Origin: UBA685 sp049890115
GTDB taxonomy: Bacteria > Pseudomonadota > Alphaproteobacteria > Puniceispirillales > Puniceispirillaceae
DNA: 64,000 nt
Assembly: GCA_049890115.1 (NCBI GenBank)
Contig: JBMHCC010000047.1
Coordinates: 1-64,000 of the forward strand
Direction of reading: 5' to 3'
This document shows positions 16,063 through 25,153 of this stretch, one piece after another; within the stretch, counting starts at the first letter, position 1; every line of letters begins with the position of its first letter. A program made the position numbers and the translations under genes. The notes beneath the pieces are model-generated. The model saw only the letters and a list, made by a program, of their open reading frames with translations, was not told the origin of the DNA and did no database searches.

Positions 16063-18876
16063 ATGAGTGAAAAACCAGCAGCAGATTATAAACAGACAGT
16101 ATTTCTGCCGCAGACTAGCTTTCCGATGCGTGGTGGTCTGCCGAAAAAAGAGCCTGAAATCCTAGCTTATTGGCAGGAAATCGACCTCTATAACAAATTA
16201 CGTGCTGAGCGTGCTGATGCCGAAAAATTCATTCTGCATGACGGCCCACCTTATGCGAATGGCCAGCTTCATATTGGTCATGCGCTGAATAAAATCTTGA
16301 AAGATGTGATTAACCGTTCACAATCAATGCTTGGCAAAAATGCGAATTATGTGCCGGGATGGGATTGTCATGGTCTGCCGATTGAATGGAAAATCGAAGA
16401 GCAATATCGCAAAAAAGGCAAGGATAAGGATGAGGTTGATATTACCGAATTCCGTGAAGAATGCCGCTCATTTGCCGCCCATTGGTTAGATGTTCAATCC
16501 GAGGAATTTAAACGCCTTGGTGTGTTGGGTGATTTCGATAATCCCTATAAGACTATGCGTTATGAATCAGAAGCTCTGATTGCGCGCGAAATTGGTAAAT
16601 TTTTGATGAATGGCGGCCTTTATCGTGGTGCGAAGCCTGTGATGTGGTCACCTGTTGAAAAAACAGCTTTGGCTGAGGCAGAGGTCGAATATGCTGATCA
16701 TAAGTCAACCACCATCTATGCCTGTTTCGAGATCAAAAAAGCATCTGTTGAACAGCTGATAGGCGCACGCATTATTATCTGGACAACAACGCCTTGGACG
16801 ATGCCTGGCAACCGTGCTTTGGCCTATGGTAATGATATTGATTATGTCTGTTTTTCAGTTGCCGAGGTGGCAGATGGCGCCCTTGCAAAACCAGGTGACA
16901 GGCTGGTTGTGGCAAGTGATCTATTAGATGATACATTGAAAGCAGCAAAAATTGAGGCAATCTCTGAAGAATTGCGCTTTACCGGTGAGAAGCTGGCAGG
17001 CCTGATAGCAGCGCATCCATTGGCAGATCATGGTTATGATCACGATGTGCCTGCTTTTGCTGGCGATTATGTCACAACAGAACAAGGCACAGGTTTTGTT
17101 CATATCGCCCCTGGCCATGGTCCAGAAGATTATGAATTAGCGCATATCAAACATGGTGTGGCTGTACCTGATACGGTTAATGAAGATGGCACATTGGCAG
17201 ATCATTTGCCGCTTTATGCTGGTATGCATGTGCTGCGTGATAATCGTAAAATTGCAGAAGATATGGCAGAAAAAAATAGCCTTATTGCGATTGGCGAGCT
17301 GGTTCATTCTTATCCGCATTCATGGCGTTCAAAGGCACCAGTTATCTATCGCAATACAGCGCAATGGTTCATTTCAATGAGCGAAAATAACCTGCGTGAT
17401 ATCGCATTGGCAGAAATTGAAAAGACAGCCTTTTACCCGCCAGCTGGCCAGACAAGATTATCATCAATGATAGCAGGGCGCCCTGATTGGTGTCTGTCAC
17501 GTCAGCGTGCTTGGGGTGTGCCTATCCCTGTTTTTGTCCATAAAGCATCTGGTGAACCTTTGCGTGATGAAGCGGTAATGGCGCGGATTGTTGAGGCTTT
17601 TGAGCAAGAAGGCTGTGATATCTGGTTTACAGCCCCGCCATCACGCTTTTTAGGCAATGATTATAATGAAGATGATTATGAACAGGTCAAAGATATCGCT
17701 GATGTCTGGTTTGATTCAGGGTCAACACATGCCTTTGTCCTAGAAGCCAGAGATGATTTACAAAGCCCAGCTGATCTGTATCTAGAAGGGTCTGATCAGC
17801 ATCGTGGTTGGTTCCATTCATCATTGCTTGAATCATGTGGTACCAGAGGCAGAGCACCTTATAAAGGTGTGTTAACACATGGTTTTGTGCTTGATGAACA
17901 AGGGCGCAAAATGTCGAAATCTCTTGGCAATGTGATTGTGCCGCAAAAGATCATTGAACAAAATGGTGCTGATATTTTGCGTCTTTGGGTTGTCTCATCT
18001 GATTATTATGATGATTTGCGCATTGGCCCTGAAATTATCAAACGCCAGACAGATCATTATCGCCGTATCCGTAATACGCTGCGTTATTTGCTAGGCGCGC
18101 TTGATGGCTATGACGGCTCAGAAGATGTTGATTTTTCAGAACTGCCAGAGCTGGAGCAATGGGTCATGCATCGCCTGTCAGCGATTGATAGCGCGGTTCG
18201 TGAGAAGTCAGCAGCTTATGATTTCCATGGTGTCTTTACGACATTACATGATTTCTGTAACAGTGATCTGTCAGCTTTTTACTTTGATATCCGCAAAGAT
18301 AGGCTTTATTGCGATGCGCCAGAATCTGTGGAACGCCGCGCAACAAGAATGGTGATGGCACGCACATTTGAAAGCTTGGTTGGCTGGATTGCGCCAATCT
18401 TGTGCTTTACCGCTGAAGAAGCATGGCAGGCCTATCAGGGTAATGGTGGCACCTCTATTCATATGCGCACCTATGCACCAGTGGCTGATCAGTGGGTAAA
18501 TGAGGCATTGGGCGCGAAATGGTCTGCGATACGCAAAATTCGGTCTGTTGTGACCTCAGCGATTGAACAAGCCCGAAATGATGGTCTTGTTGGCGGCTCC
18601 TTGCAAGCAACAAGTCAGCTTTATTTATCAGCAGAAAATGCCAGCCTTCTGGCAGGTCAGGATTTGGCTGGTCTATTTATCACATCAGCCTCAGAGCTAG
18701 CCCAAGGTGAAGCGCCTGAAGGTGCTTTCAGCCTTGATGATGTGGCTGGCGTATCTGTGGTGATTGCGGTTGCAACAGGTGGTAAATGTGGCAGATGCTG
18801 GAAAGTGCTGGAAGAGGTTAGCGAAGACAAACCAATTTGTCAGCGTTGTGATGATGTCATCACCAGCCAGACATAA
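16063..18876 (+). CDS. ileS: Isoleucyl-tRNA synthetase
   Basis: 937 residues, the full bacterial length. The HIGH motif is at 70-73 and KMSKS at 616-620; the editing domain sits between them. The C-terminus carries the zinc-binding pair of Cys motifs (CGRC and CQRC, about 908-930) seen in eubacterial type IleRS. It charges tRNA-Ile and edits valine. It is preceded by ribF and followed by lspA in one likely operon. Confidence 0.97.
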   Translation: MSEKPAADYKQTVFLPQTSFPMRGGLPKKEPEILAYWQEIDLYNKLRAERADAEKFILHDGPPYANGQLHIGHALNKILKDVINRSQSMLGKNANYVPGWDCHGLPIEWKIEEQYRKKGKDKDEVDITEFREECRSFAAHWLDVQSEEFKRLGVLGDFDNPYKTMRYESEALIAREIGKFLMNGGLYRGAKPVMWSPVEKTALAEAEVEYADHKSTTIYACFEIKKASVEQLIGARIIIWTTTPWTMPGNRALAYGNDIDYVCFSVAEVADGALAKPGDRLVVASDLLDDTLKAAKIEAISEELRFTGEKLAGLIAAHPLADHGYDHDVPAFAGDYVTTEQGTGFVHIAPGHGPEDYELAHIKHGVAVPDTVNEDGTLADHLPLYAGMHVLRDNRKIAEDMAEKNSLIAIGELVHSYPHSWRSKAPVIYRNTAQWFISMSENNLRDIALAEIEKTAFYPPAGQTRLSSMIAGRPDWCLSRQRAWGVPIPVFVHKASGEPLRDEAVMARIVEAFEQEGCDIWFTAPPSRFLGNDYNEDDYEQVKDIADVWFDSGSTHAFVLEARDDLQSPADLYLEGSDQHRGWFHSSLLESCGTRGRAPYKGVLTHGFVLDEQGRKMSKSLGNVIVPQKIIEQNGADILRLWVVSSDYYDDLRIGPEIIKRQTDHYRRIRNTLRYLLGALDGYDGSEDVDFSELPELEQWVMHRLSAIDSAVREKSAAYDFHGVFTTLHDFCNSDLSAFYFDIRKDRLYCDAPESVERRATRMVMARTFESLVGWIAPILCFTAEEAWQAYQGNGGTSIHMRTYAPVADQWVNEALGAKWSAIRKIRSVVTSAIEQARNDGLVGGSLQATSQLYLSAENASLLAGQDLAGLFITSASELAQGEAPEGAFSLDDVAGVSVVIAVATGGKCGRCWKVLEEVSEDKPICQRCDDVITSQT

Positions 18877-18892
18877 ATAAGCGGTCACCCTA

Positions 18893-19408
18893 ATGTTGAA
18901 ATGGCCCAACAGAACTGATAGCCAGCCTTTCATGCTAATCATGATAGCTGTGCTATTGGCTGATTGGGCTGTTAAAAGCTATATGCTGGCGCTGATATTT
19001 CATCCGCCACGAGTGATAGAGTTAACATCTTTTTTAAATCTGGCACCTGTCTGGAATGAAGGGATCAGTTTTGGCTTGTTGGCTGAATGGGGTACAATCA
19101 CACGCTATGGTATCTCAGCATTAGCAGTGATTGTCAGCTTGTGGTTGTTTTTTCAGCTTCCTTTTTTGCTAAAATGGCAAAAACGAGCTGCGGCCTTGAT
19201 AGCTGGCGGCGCGATTGGTAATATGATTGACCGCCTGATTTATGGCAAAGTTGTTGACTTTATCGATTTTCAACTTGGCAGCTGGCATTATCCAGCGTTT
19301 AATGTGGCAGATGCAGCCATTTTTATTGGTGTGGCAGTTTGGCTTATCAGCATGTTATATGCTAGCAGGCATCAAAATAAGGAAAAGGATAAACCTGATG
19401 AAGCATAA
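18893..19408 (+). CDS. lspA: Lipoprotein signal peptidase (signal peptidase II)
   Basis: 171 residues with four membrane helices. The two catalytic aspartates are D113 (GNMIDRL) and D140 (FNVADAAI), both within conserved contexts. It cuts prolipoproteins at the lipobox Cys. Starts 17 bases after ileS. Its end overlaps the start of a lipoprotein gene by 11 bases, fitting a lipoprotein-linked operon. Confidence 0.95.
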   Translation: MLKWPNRTDSQPFMLIMIAVLLADWAVKSYMLALIFHPPRVIELTSFLNLAPVWNEGISFGLLAEWGTITRYGISALAVIVSLWLFFQLPFLLKWQKRAAALIAGGAIGNMIDRLIYGKVVDFIDFQLGSWHYPAFNVADAAIFIGVAVWLISMLYASRHQNKEKDKPDEA

Positions 19409-19928
19409 TTTTCTTCTGCTCTCAGTTGCGTTAAGCGGCCTTCTTGCACTATCAGGCTGTTCTGATTTCAGGCAGGCGATTGGGTCAGAAAAATCTGTTC
19501 CAGATGAATTTGAAGTTGTGGTGCGCCCACCTTTATCCTTGCCGCCAAACTTTAGCGCGCGTCCTAATGCTGACAATGTGCAAAATGAAGTGGTTGTCAC
19601 AGCACAATCTATTTCAGCCAGAGGTCAGGCTTCTGAGCTGCTAGAGGCACGCCAGACAGCTATCACAGGTTATGATGATATTTTTGCCTTTGATAAAGTG
19701 CCAGATAATATCAGAGCGCTGGTTGATGAAGAAACAGCTGGTATTCGCTTTGAAAGACGCCTGCCAATTCAGATTGTTTTTGGTGGTCTGCCAAATGTCG
19801 GGCCAGTTCTTGATCAAATGGCAGAAGATACAAGGCTGCGTCGTAACCGTCTTGCTGGAAAGATTCCAACAGATGGTGCCACGCCTGCGATTGATGAAGT
19901 CTTAGGCGAATCTGTCCTCGTGGAATAG
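19398..19928 (+). CDS. DUF3035 lipoprotein (BamF-like)
   Basis: 176 residues from the ATG at 19398, inside the end of lspA; this start directly gives a lipoprotein signal with lipobox LSGC (Cys at about residue 21). After it comes the family core PDEFEVVVRPPLSLPPNF, typical of DUF3035, which I recall being named the alphaproteobacterial BAM-complex subunit BamF. It would be an outer-membrane lipoprotein helping beta-barrel assembly. The position after lspA is usual in alphaproteobacteria. The name rests on recall of the motif, not on a search. Confidence 0.78.
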   Translation: MKHNFLLLSVALSGLLALSGCSDFRQAIGSEKSVPDEFEVVVRPPLSLPPNFSARPNADNVQNEVVVTAQSISARGQASELLEARQTAITGYDDIFAFDKVPDNIRALVDEETAGIRFERRLPIQIVFGGLPNVGPVLDQMAEDTRLRRNRLAGKIPTDGATPAIDEVLGESVLVE

Positions 19929-19956
19929 CGCTCCTTATCGAAGAGACACATCAAAT

Positions 19957-21780
19957 ATGGCAGATATTCGGCTTCTTCCCTCACAGCTTGTTGATCAAAT
20001 AGCAGCTGGCGAGGTTGTTGAGCGGCCATCTGCTGCCTTAAAAGAGCTTGTTGAAAATGCGATTGACGCCCAGGCAAGGCATATCACCATCCATATCACA
20101 GATGGTGGGCTGACAGAGCTGATTGTCAAAGATGATGGCCATGGTATGAGCCAAGATGATTTGGCTCTTGCGGTGCAACGTCATGCTACTTCAAAATTAC
20201 CTGATGCTGATTTATTCGCCATTCACTCTTTTGGGTTTCGTGGTGAGGCATTGCCATCAATCGGGTCAGTGTCTGATATGACACTTTCATCGCGCATGGC
20301 TGATAGCGCGCATGGCTGGTCATTGCGTGTTGATAAAGGTGATATTGGCAAATCCACACCGCAAGCCATGGCATTTGGGACACAGGTTAGCGTAAAGCAT
20401 TTATTCCGCAATGTGCCAGCACGGCTAAAATTCATGAAGACAACACGCACTGAAACAGGGGCTTGTGTTGATGTTGTGAAAAGGCTGGCTATGGCATGGC
20501 CCAAAATTGGCTTTGAAATGCATGATGGCGCAAGACAGCTTTTTCATTATGTGCCGCGCCTTGATGAGGAAGCTGGCAAGGCTGCCAGATTAGGAGATAT
20601 TCTAGGTAAATCCTTTGCCAATGAAGCATTGCCTATTGATATTGTAAGAGACGAAATCCGTCTGTCTGGCCTTGTTGGTCTGCCAACTATGAACAGGCCA
20701 ACCACAGCTCACATGTATTTTTTTGTGAATGATAGGCCTGTGCGTGACAAGTTTCTGCTTGGGGCGTTGCGGGCTGCTTATGGTGATACATTGCCGCGTG
20801 GGCGTCATCCGATGGCAGTTTTATCAATCACTGTCCCACCTGCCGAAGTTGATGTGAATGTTCATCCTGCCAAAGCTGAGGTGCGGTTTCAAGAGGTAAC
20901 AAAGGTGCGGTCTCTGCTCGTTGGTGGTGTGATGGCTCATTTATCACAAGCCTCACAACAAGCCACAGGCGAGACAGGCACAGCAAGCTTGCGCCATTTC
21001 TCATCTGATAATCGGCCATCTGAAGGCACAATGCGGCCAACAAGTCAGATAGATAGGGCATTTTATCAATGGCAAGCACCATCACCCTCTATGTCGCCAC
21101 CTCAGCCAACAGCGCAATCAGGGTTGCTTGCAGAAGCGCCACCTTTGGCACGCATGGTTGAGGCTGATAGGGCAAATGATGATAACGACCAGTTGACACA
21201 AAACCCCCTAGGGGCAGCAAAAGCCCAGCTTCATAACACCTATGTAATCGCTGAAACAGAAGATGGCATTATTTTGGTTGACCAGCACGCCGCTCATGAA
21301 AGGCTGGTTATGGAAAAGATGAAAGACGCATTAGGTGATGGTGATTTGCCATCTCAGATACTGCTTTTACCAGAAGTAGTGGAATTGCCAGAAGATCAGA
21401 TTTCTGCCCTGATAAGCCATCAAGCTATTTTGGCAAATGCAGGTCTGCATGTTGAAGCCTTTGGTGAGGGTGCAGTCATCGTTCGGCAAACGCCAGCTAT
21501 TTTAGGTGAGGTGAATGCCAAAAATCTGGTTAGTGATGTGGCAGAAGAATTGGCGCAAATTGGTACATCTCTTAGTTTTGACCAACAAATAGAACATGTT
21601 CTGGCGACCATGTCTTGTCATGGTTCTGTTCGTGCTGGCAGACAGCTAAATGGCGCTGAGATGAATGCGTTGTTGCGTGAAATGGAAGAAACGCCGCGCT
21701 CAGGCCAATGTAATCATGGCAGGCCAACCTTTGTCAGCTTGTCTTTGAAAGATATCGAAAAGCTATTTGGCAGGCGTTAA
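19957..21780 (+). CDS. mutL: DNA mismatch repair protein MutL
   Basis: 607 residues. The GHKL ATPase motifs are at the N-terminus: ELVENAIDA (residues about 31-39), DDGHGM (about 57-62) and FGFRGEAL. The C-terminal dimerisation domain starts around residue 420 after a Pro/Ser-rich linker and shows DQHAAHERL and CHGSVRAG. The zinc/endonuclease motif DQHA(x)2E(x)4E is represented by the DQHAAHE stretch. It links MutS recognition to strand removal. Its stop overlaps the convergent rsmD by four bases. Confidence 0.96.
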   Translation: MADIRLLPSQLVDQIAAGEVVERPSAALKELVENAIDAQARHITIHITDGGLTELIVKDDGHGMSQDDLALAVQRHATSKLPDADLFAIHSFGFRGEALPSIGSVSDMTLSSRMADSAHGWSLRVDKGDIGKSTPQAMAFGTQVSVKHLFRNVPARLKFMKTTRTETGACVDVVKRLAMAWPKIGFEMHDGARQLFHYVPRLDEEAGKAARLGDILGKSFANEALPIDIVRDEIRLSGLVGLPTMNRPTTAHMYFFVNDRPVRDKFLLGALRAAYGDTLPRGRHPMAVLSITVPPAEVDVNVHPAKAEVRFQEVTKVRSLLVGGVMAHLSQASQQATGETGTASLRHFSSDNRPSEGTMRPTSQIDRAFYQWQAPSPSMSPPQPTAQSGLLAEAPPLARMVEADRANDDNDQLTQNPLGAAKAQLHNTYVIAETEDGIILVDQHAAHERLVMEKMKDALGDGDLPSQILLLPEVVELPEDQISALISHQAILANAGLHVEAFGEGAVIVRQTPAILGEVNAKNLVSDVAEELAQIGTSLSFDQQIEHVLATMSCHGSVRAGRQLNGAEMNALLREMEETPRSGQCNHGRPTFVSLSLKDIEKLFGRR

Positions 21781-22337
21781 GCTGATAGGCTGCCAAAATA
21801 TAAAGCTGCGATGCCATAACGCCTTTCGTCAAGCATCTGCCAGTTTTCGGGAAATGCTATCCGCTCTGTCTTACGCGCCTCAATAATGATGACAGCATCT
21901 TCAGAAAATGCACCAAGCTGATAAAATTTCATAATGGCAGGAATGGCCATTTCTTTATCATAAGGTGGGTCACAGAAAATAATATCTGCTTTGGGATGTG
22001 GCCAATGAGCGGTTTTTAGGGCGTCGGATTGTGATATTTTGCTGGCGCTCTCATACCCTAGATGGCTGATATTTTTACGCAAAATGCCAATGGCCTCATG
22101 ATCTTTTTCAACAAAGAAAGCCTTGCTTGCGCCACGTGATAACGCTTCTAGTCCCAAAGCACCTGAGCCGGCAAATAAATCAATGATAATGGCATCTGTG
22201 ACATCACATGGCAGACGGCCACCTTGCAGGATATTGAATAATGCTTCTCTTGTACGCTGTGCGGTTGGTCTGACAGACAAATTATTTGGCGATTGTAATT
22301 TCGTGCCACGCTTATCACCTGCGATGATTTGCATCAT
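21777..22337 (-). CDS. rsmD: 16S rRNA (guanine-966-N2) methyltransferase
   Basis: 186 residues. SAM-binding motif LFAGSGALGLEALSRGA near residues 51-67 and the amino-methylase catalytic motif DPPY (about 126-129). N-terminal GDKRGTKLQSP and RPTAQRTREALFN are typical of RsmD. It methylates G966 of 16S rRNA in the 30S subunit. It overlaps the pseudouridine synthase upstream by four bases, a frequent pairing. Confidence 0.94.
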   Translation of the reverse strand: MMQIIAGDKRGTKLQSPNNLSVRPTAQRTREALFNILQGGRLPCDVTDAIIIDLFAGSGALGLEALSRGASKAFFVEKDHEAIGILRKNISHLGYESASKISQSDALKTAHWPHPKADIIFCDPPYDKEMAIPAIMKFYQLGAFSEDAVIIIEARKTERIAFPENWQMLDERRYGIAALYFGSLSA

Positions 22338-23212
22338 TGTGACTTTCTGCGAAAGGCTGGCTTTTTCTGAGCGTTATGTTTGCCAGATTGTGGTTTCTTG
22401 CCTCTGGATTTCGGTGCCCCTTTATTACCAGATTTGGCTGATTTGGAATCAGCTAGACCCAACTGTTCACGCAAAATAGAGGGGCGCACTTCTTCAAGTT
22501 CACCTTTTTCAAGTCTGCCAAGCTGAAAAGGCCCATAAGATAGGCGGATAAGGCGGCTGACGGGGTGACCAAGATGCTCCATGATGCGGCGCACCTCTCT
22601 GTTTTTACCTTCTCTGATAGAGACAATCAGCCACGCATTCGCATTACGTTGCATCTCAAGTGAGGCTTCGATTTGGCCATAGCGGATACCATCAATGGTG
22701 ATGCCATCTTTTAATGATGCCAGCTTTTCCTCATCAACACGTCCTTGCACGCGGATTTTATATTTGCGTGACCACCCTGTTGCTGGCAGTTCTAGATGAC
22801 GCGCCAATGCCCCATCATTGGTCAGCAGCAACAGACCTTCAGAATCAAGGTCAAGCCTACCAACAGAAATAGTGCGCGGCAATGTATCTGGCAGCCTATC
22901 AAAAATAGTCTCACGCCCTTGATCATCTTTGGCTGATACAATCAGGCCACGTGGTTTATAATAGCGCCATAATCTGGTTGGCTCAGGGCTTGCCAATATT
23001 TTGCCATTTACCGCAATCTTATCAGCTGATGTCACATTGAGTGCTGGCGATGAGATTGTCTGGCCATTAACGCTCACCGCGCCTTCATCTATCAGCCTTT
23101 CAGCTTCACGGCGTGAACAGATGCCCGCTCTGGCAATACGTTTTGCGATGCGCTCTGATGAGGCAGGTGAATTATCAGCATTATGCTGTTGTGAATGAGA
23201 AGCTTGGGTCAT
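22334..23212 (-). CDS. rluB: rRNA pseudouridine synthase, RsuA/RluB family
   Basis: 292 residues. An S4 RNA-binding domain (about residues 20-70, GICSRREAERLIDEGAVSVNG) precedes the synthase domain with the catalytic Asp in GRLDLDSEGLLLLTNDG and the KNREVRRIMEHLGHPVSRLIR block. The basic C-terminal tail (rich in Lys, Gly and Ser) is common in alphaproteobacteria. It probably makes pseudouridine 2605 in 23S rRNA (RluB); RluE/RsuA specificity cannot be excluded. It heads a two-gene operon with rsmD. Confidence 0.87.
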   Translation of the reverse strand: MTQASHSQQHNADNSPASSERIAKRIARAGICSRREAERLIDEGAVSVNGQTISSPALNVTSADKIAVNGKILASPEPTRLWRYYKPRGLIVSAKDDQGRETIFDRLPDTLPRTISVGRLDLDSEGLLLLTNDGALARHLELPATGWSRKYKIRVQGRVDEEKLASLKDGITIDGIRYGQIEASLEMQRNANAWLIVSIREGKNREVRRIMEHLGHPVSRLIRLSYGPFQLGRLEKGELEEVRPSILREQLGLADSKSAKSGNKGAPKSRGKKPQSGKHNAQKKPAFRRKSQ

Positions 23213-23279
23213 GATGCGCCTTTATAGGCCTGTTTGGTTGTATTTTGCAAATATCTTGCAAAGACGATATGGTACCAGC

Positions 23280-23744
23280 ATGAAAATAGACGATAAATCA
23301 TCATTGATGACACAAGCCATAGCACAAGCACAATTAGCTGCGAGCGCAGCAGAAGTGCCTGTCGGTGCTGTGATTTATGATAGCAGCTCTGGTACAATTA
23401 TTGCAGCACAGCATAATCTGACTGAAGCCAATCAGGATAGTACCGCACATGCTGAATTACTGGCTATTCAGCAAGCACAAAAGGTCAAAGGCTCAAAGAA
23501 CCTATCTGATTGTGATATTTGGGTCACCTTAGAACCATGTGCTATGTGTGCTGGCGCATTGGCTCATGCCAGAATTAGGCGCATTTATTTTGGTGCCGCA
23601 GATAAAAAGGGCGGCGCTATTGAACATGGCCCTCATATCTTTGATCAGGCCACCACCCATCATAAACCAGAGATTTATGGGGGCTTTCAAGAACGTGAAT
23701 GTGCCGCATTATTAACAGCGTTTTTTGCTGCCAAACGAAGCTGA
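23280..23744 (+). CDS. tadA: tRNA-specific adenosine deaminase
   Basis: 154 residues from the ATG at 23280; a longer frame starting at 23211 would overlap the divergent rluB start and lacks homology-like content. Zinc ligands are in HAE (57-59) and PCAMC (86-90), with E59 as the proton shuttle. It converts A34 to inosine in tRNA-Arg(ACG). It diverges from rluB-rsmD and converges on purD. Confidence 0.93.
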   Translation: MKIDDKSSLMTQAIAQAQLAASAAEVPVGAVIYDSSSGTIIAAQHNLTEANQDSTAHAELLAIQQAQKVKGSKNLSDCDIWVTLEPCAMCAGALAHARIRRIYFGAADKKGGAIEHGPHIFDQATTHHKPEIYGGFQERECAALLTAFFAAKRS

Positions 23745-23766
23745 TTTTGGATTGCGAAAAGCCAGC

Positions 23767-25026
23767 CTATGAAGCTGATTTTGCGATATCACGGCGGCAA
23801 AAACCCTCTGGCCATTCAATTTTATCAACAGCTTCATAAGCATCATGACGCGCTGTTGCGATATCATCACCCAAAGCGGTAACGGCCAAAACTCTGCCAC
23901 CAGATGCGACCAGCCTGCCACCTGTATCAAAGGCAGTGCCAGCATGATAGATTGTAACATTATCTGCTGCGCCTGCTTCTTCTAGCTTGCTGATAACAGA
24001 TCCCTTTTCATAGTCACCAGGATAGCCCTTTGTTGCCAGAACAACTGTCACAGCGGCATCATCTGACATATCAGCTCTGACCAATTTTCCTTGAATTAAA
24101 TCATAAATCAGTGCCAGAAAATCATTTTCAATGCGTGGTATAATCACTTCAGCTTCAGGGTCACCAAAACGGCAATTAAATTCAATCACCTTTGGCCCGT
24201 CTTGTGTCAGCATCAGGCCAGCATATAAGACGCCGCGATAAGGTGTGCCGGCATCATCCATTGCCTTGGCAACAGGATTGATAATCTCATCCATAATCTG
24301 ATTGCGCAAAGCCTCAGTCATTAATGGTGATGGTGAAACAGCCCCCATGCCGCCAGTATTTGGCCCTTTATCATCATCATAGGCACGTTTGTGATCCTGG
24401 GCTGATGCCAACCAGACAGTCTGCTTGCCATCAATGAGGGCAAAAGCTGAAATCTCTGGGCCAGAAATACGTTCCTCGATTAAAATAGAAGCAGATGCTG
24501 AGCCAAATTGCCCATCAAGCATTTGGATAATGGCTTTGCCAGCTTCATCCATTGTGTCAGATACGACGACACCTTTACCAGCAGCAAGGCCATCTGCTTT
24601 GATAACGCAATAGCCATTTAATGATAGGGCATGAGACAATGCTTCTTCAGCATTGGTAAAGGTCTTAAAATCTGGCTGCGGAATATCATGTGCTGCCATA
24701 ATCTGGCGGGCGAAATCTTTTGAGCCTTCAAGCTGAGCTGCGGCAGCTGATGGTCCAAATGTGGCAATGCCAGCCTCTGTGAGGCGGTCAGCAAGCCCGT
24801 CCACTAGCGGCGCCTCAGGGCCGATTACAACCAGATCTGGGGCTAAGTCTTGTGCCAATGAAAATAAAGCATCGCTATCTTCAATGCCAATTTTGTGACA
24901 GGTGCCAAATTCAGTCATAGCTGGATTACCAGGTGCCATATGCAGCGTTTCACATAATTCAGATTGCGAAAGAGCAAGACTTATCGCATGTTCACGGCCG
25001 CCACCGCCAATTACCAAAATATTCAC
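23767..25026 (-). CDS. purD: Phosphoribosylamine-glycine ligase
   Basis: 419 residues from a GTG at 25026, chosen because translation then begins with the family start NILVIGGGGREHA and AAGGA stands about a dozen bases upstream; the longer open frame to 25101 has no such support. ATP-grasp features are clear: KADGLAAGKGVVV, GPNTGGMGAVSP and EFNCRFGDPE. It makes glycinamide ribonucleotide in purine synthesis. It diverges from xseA. Confidence 0.95.
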   Translation of the reverse strand: MNILVIGGGGREHAISLALSQSELCETLHMAPGNPAMTEFGTCHKIGIEDSDALFSLAQDLAPDLVVIGPEAPLVDGLADRLTEAGIATFGPSAAAAQLEGSKDFARQIMAAHDIPQPDFKTFTNAEEALSHALSLNGYCVIKADGLAAGKGVVVSDTMDEAGKAIIQMLDGQFGSASASILIEERISGPEISAFALIDGKQTVWLASAQDHKRAYDDDKGPNTGGMGAVSPSPLMTEALRNQIMDEIINPVAKAMDDAGTPYRGVLYAGLMLTQDGPKVIEFNCRFGDPEAEVIIPRIENDFLALIYDLIQGKLVRADMSDDAAVTVVLATKGYPGDYEKGSVISKLEEAGAADNVTIYHAGTAFDTGGRLVASGGRVLAVTALGDDIATARHDAYEAVDKIEWPEGFCRRDIAKSAS

Positions 25027-25153
25027 GAGATCTATAATTTCCTTGATTATTCGTTTGCATATTGCGCAAAAGAGGGATGTTTTATAGCTTTGTATGTACA
25101 ACCATCACTGCTGAATATCAAGTCAACACAATCTAAAGCAGGCTCTAGTGCGC

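Noticed and set aside
23737..23783. A 13-base direct repeat at the ends of tadA and purD, resembling an insertion footprint
   Set aside because: Both copies fall within or at the ends of intact coding sequences with the normal protein ends; nothing lies between them, so chance is the simpler reading.
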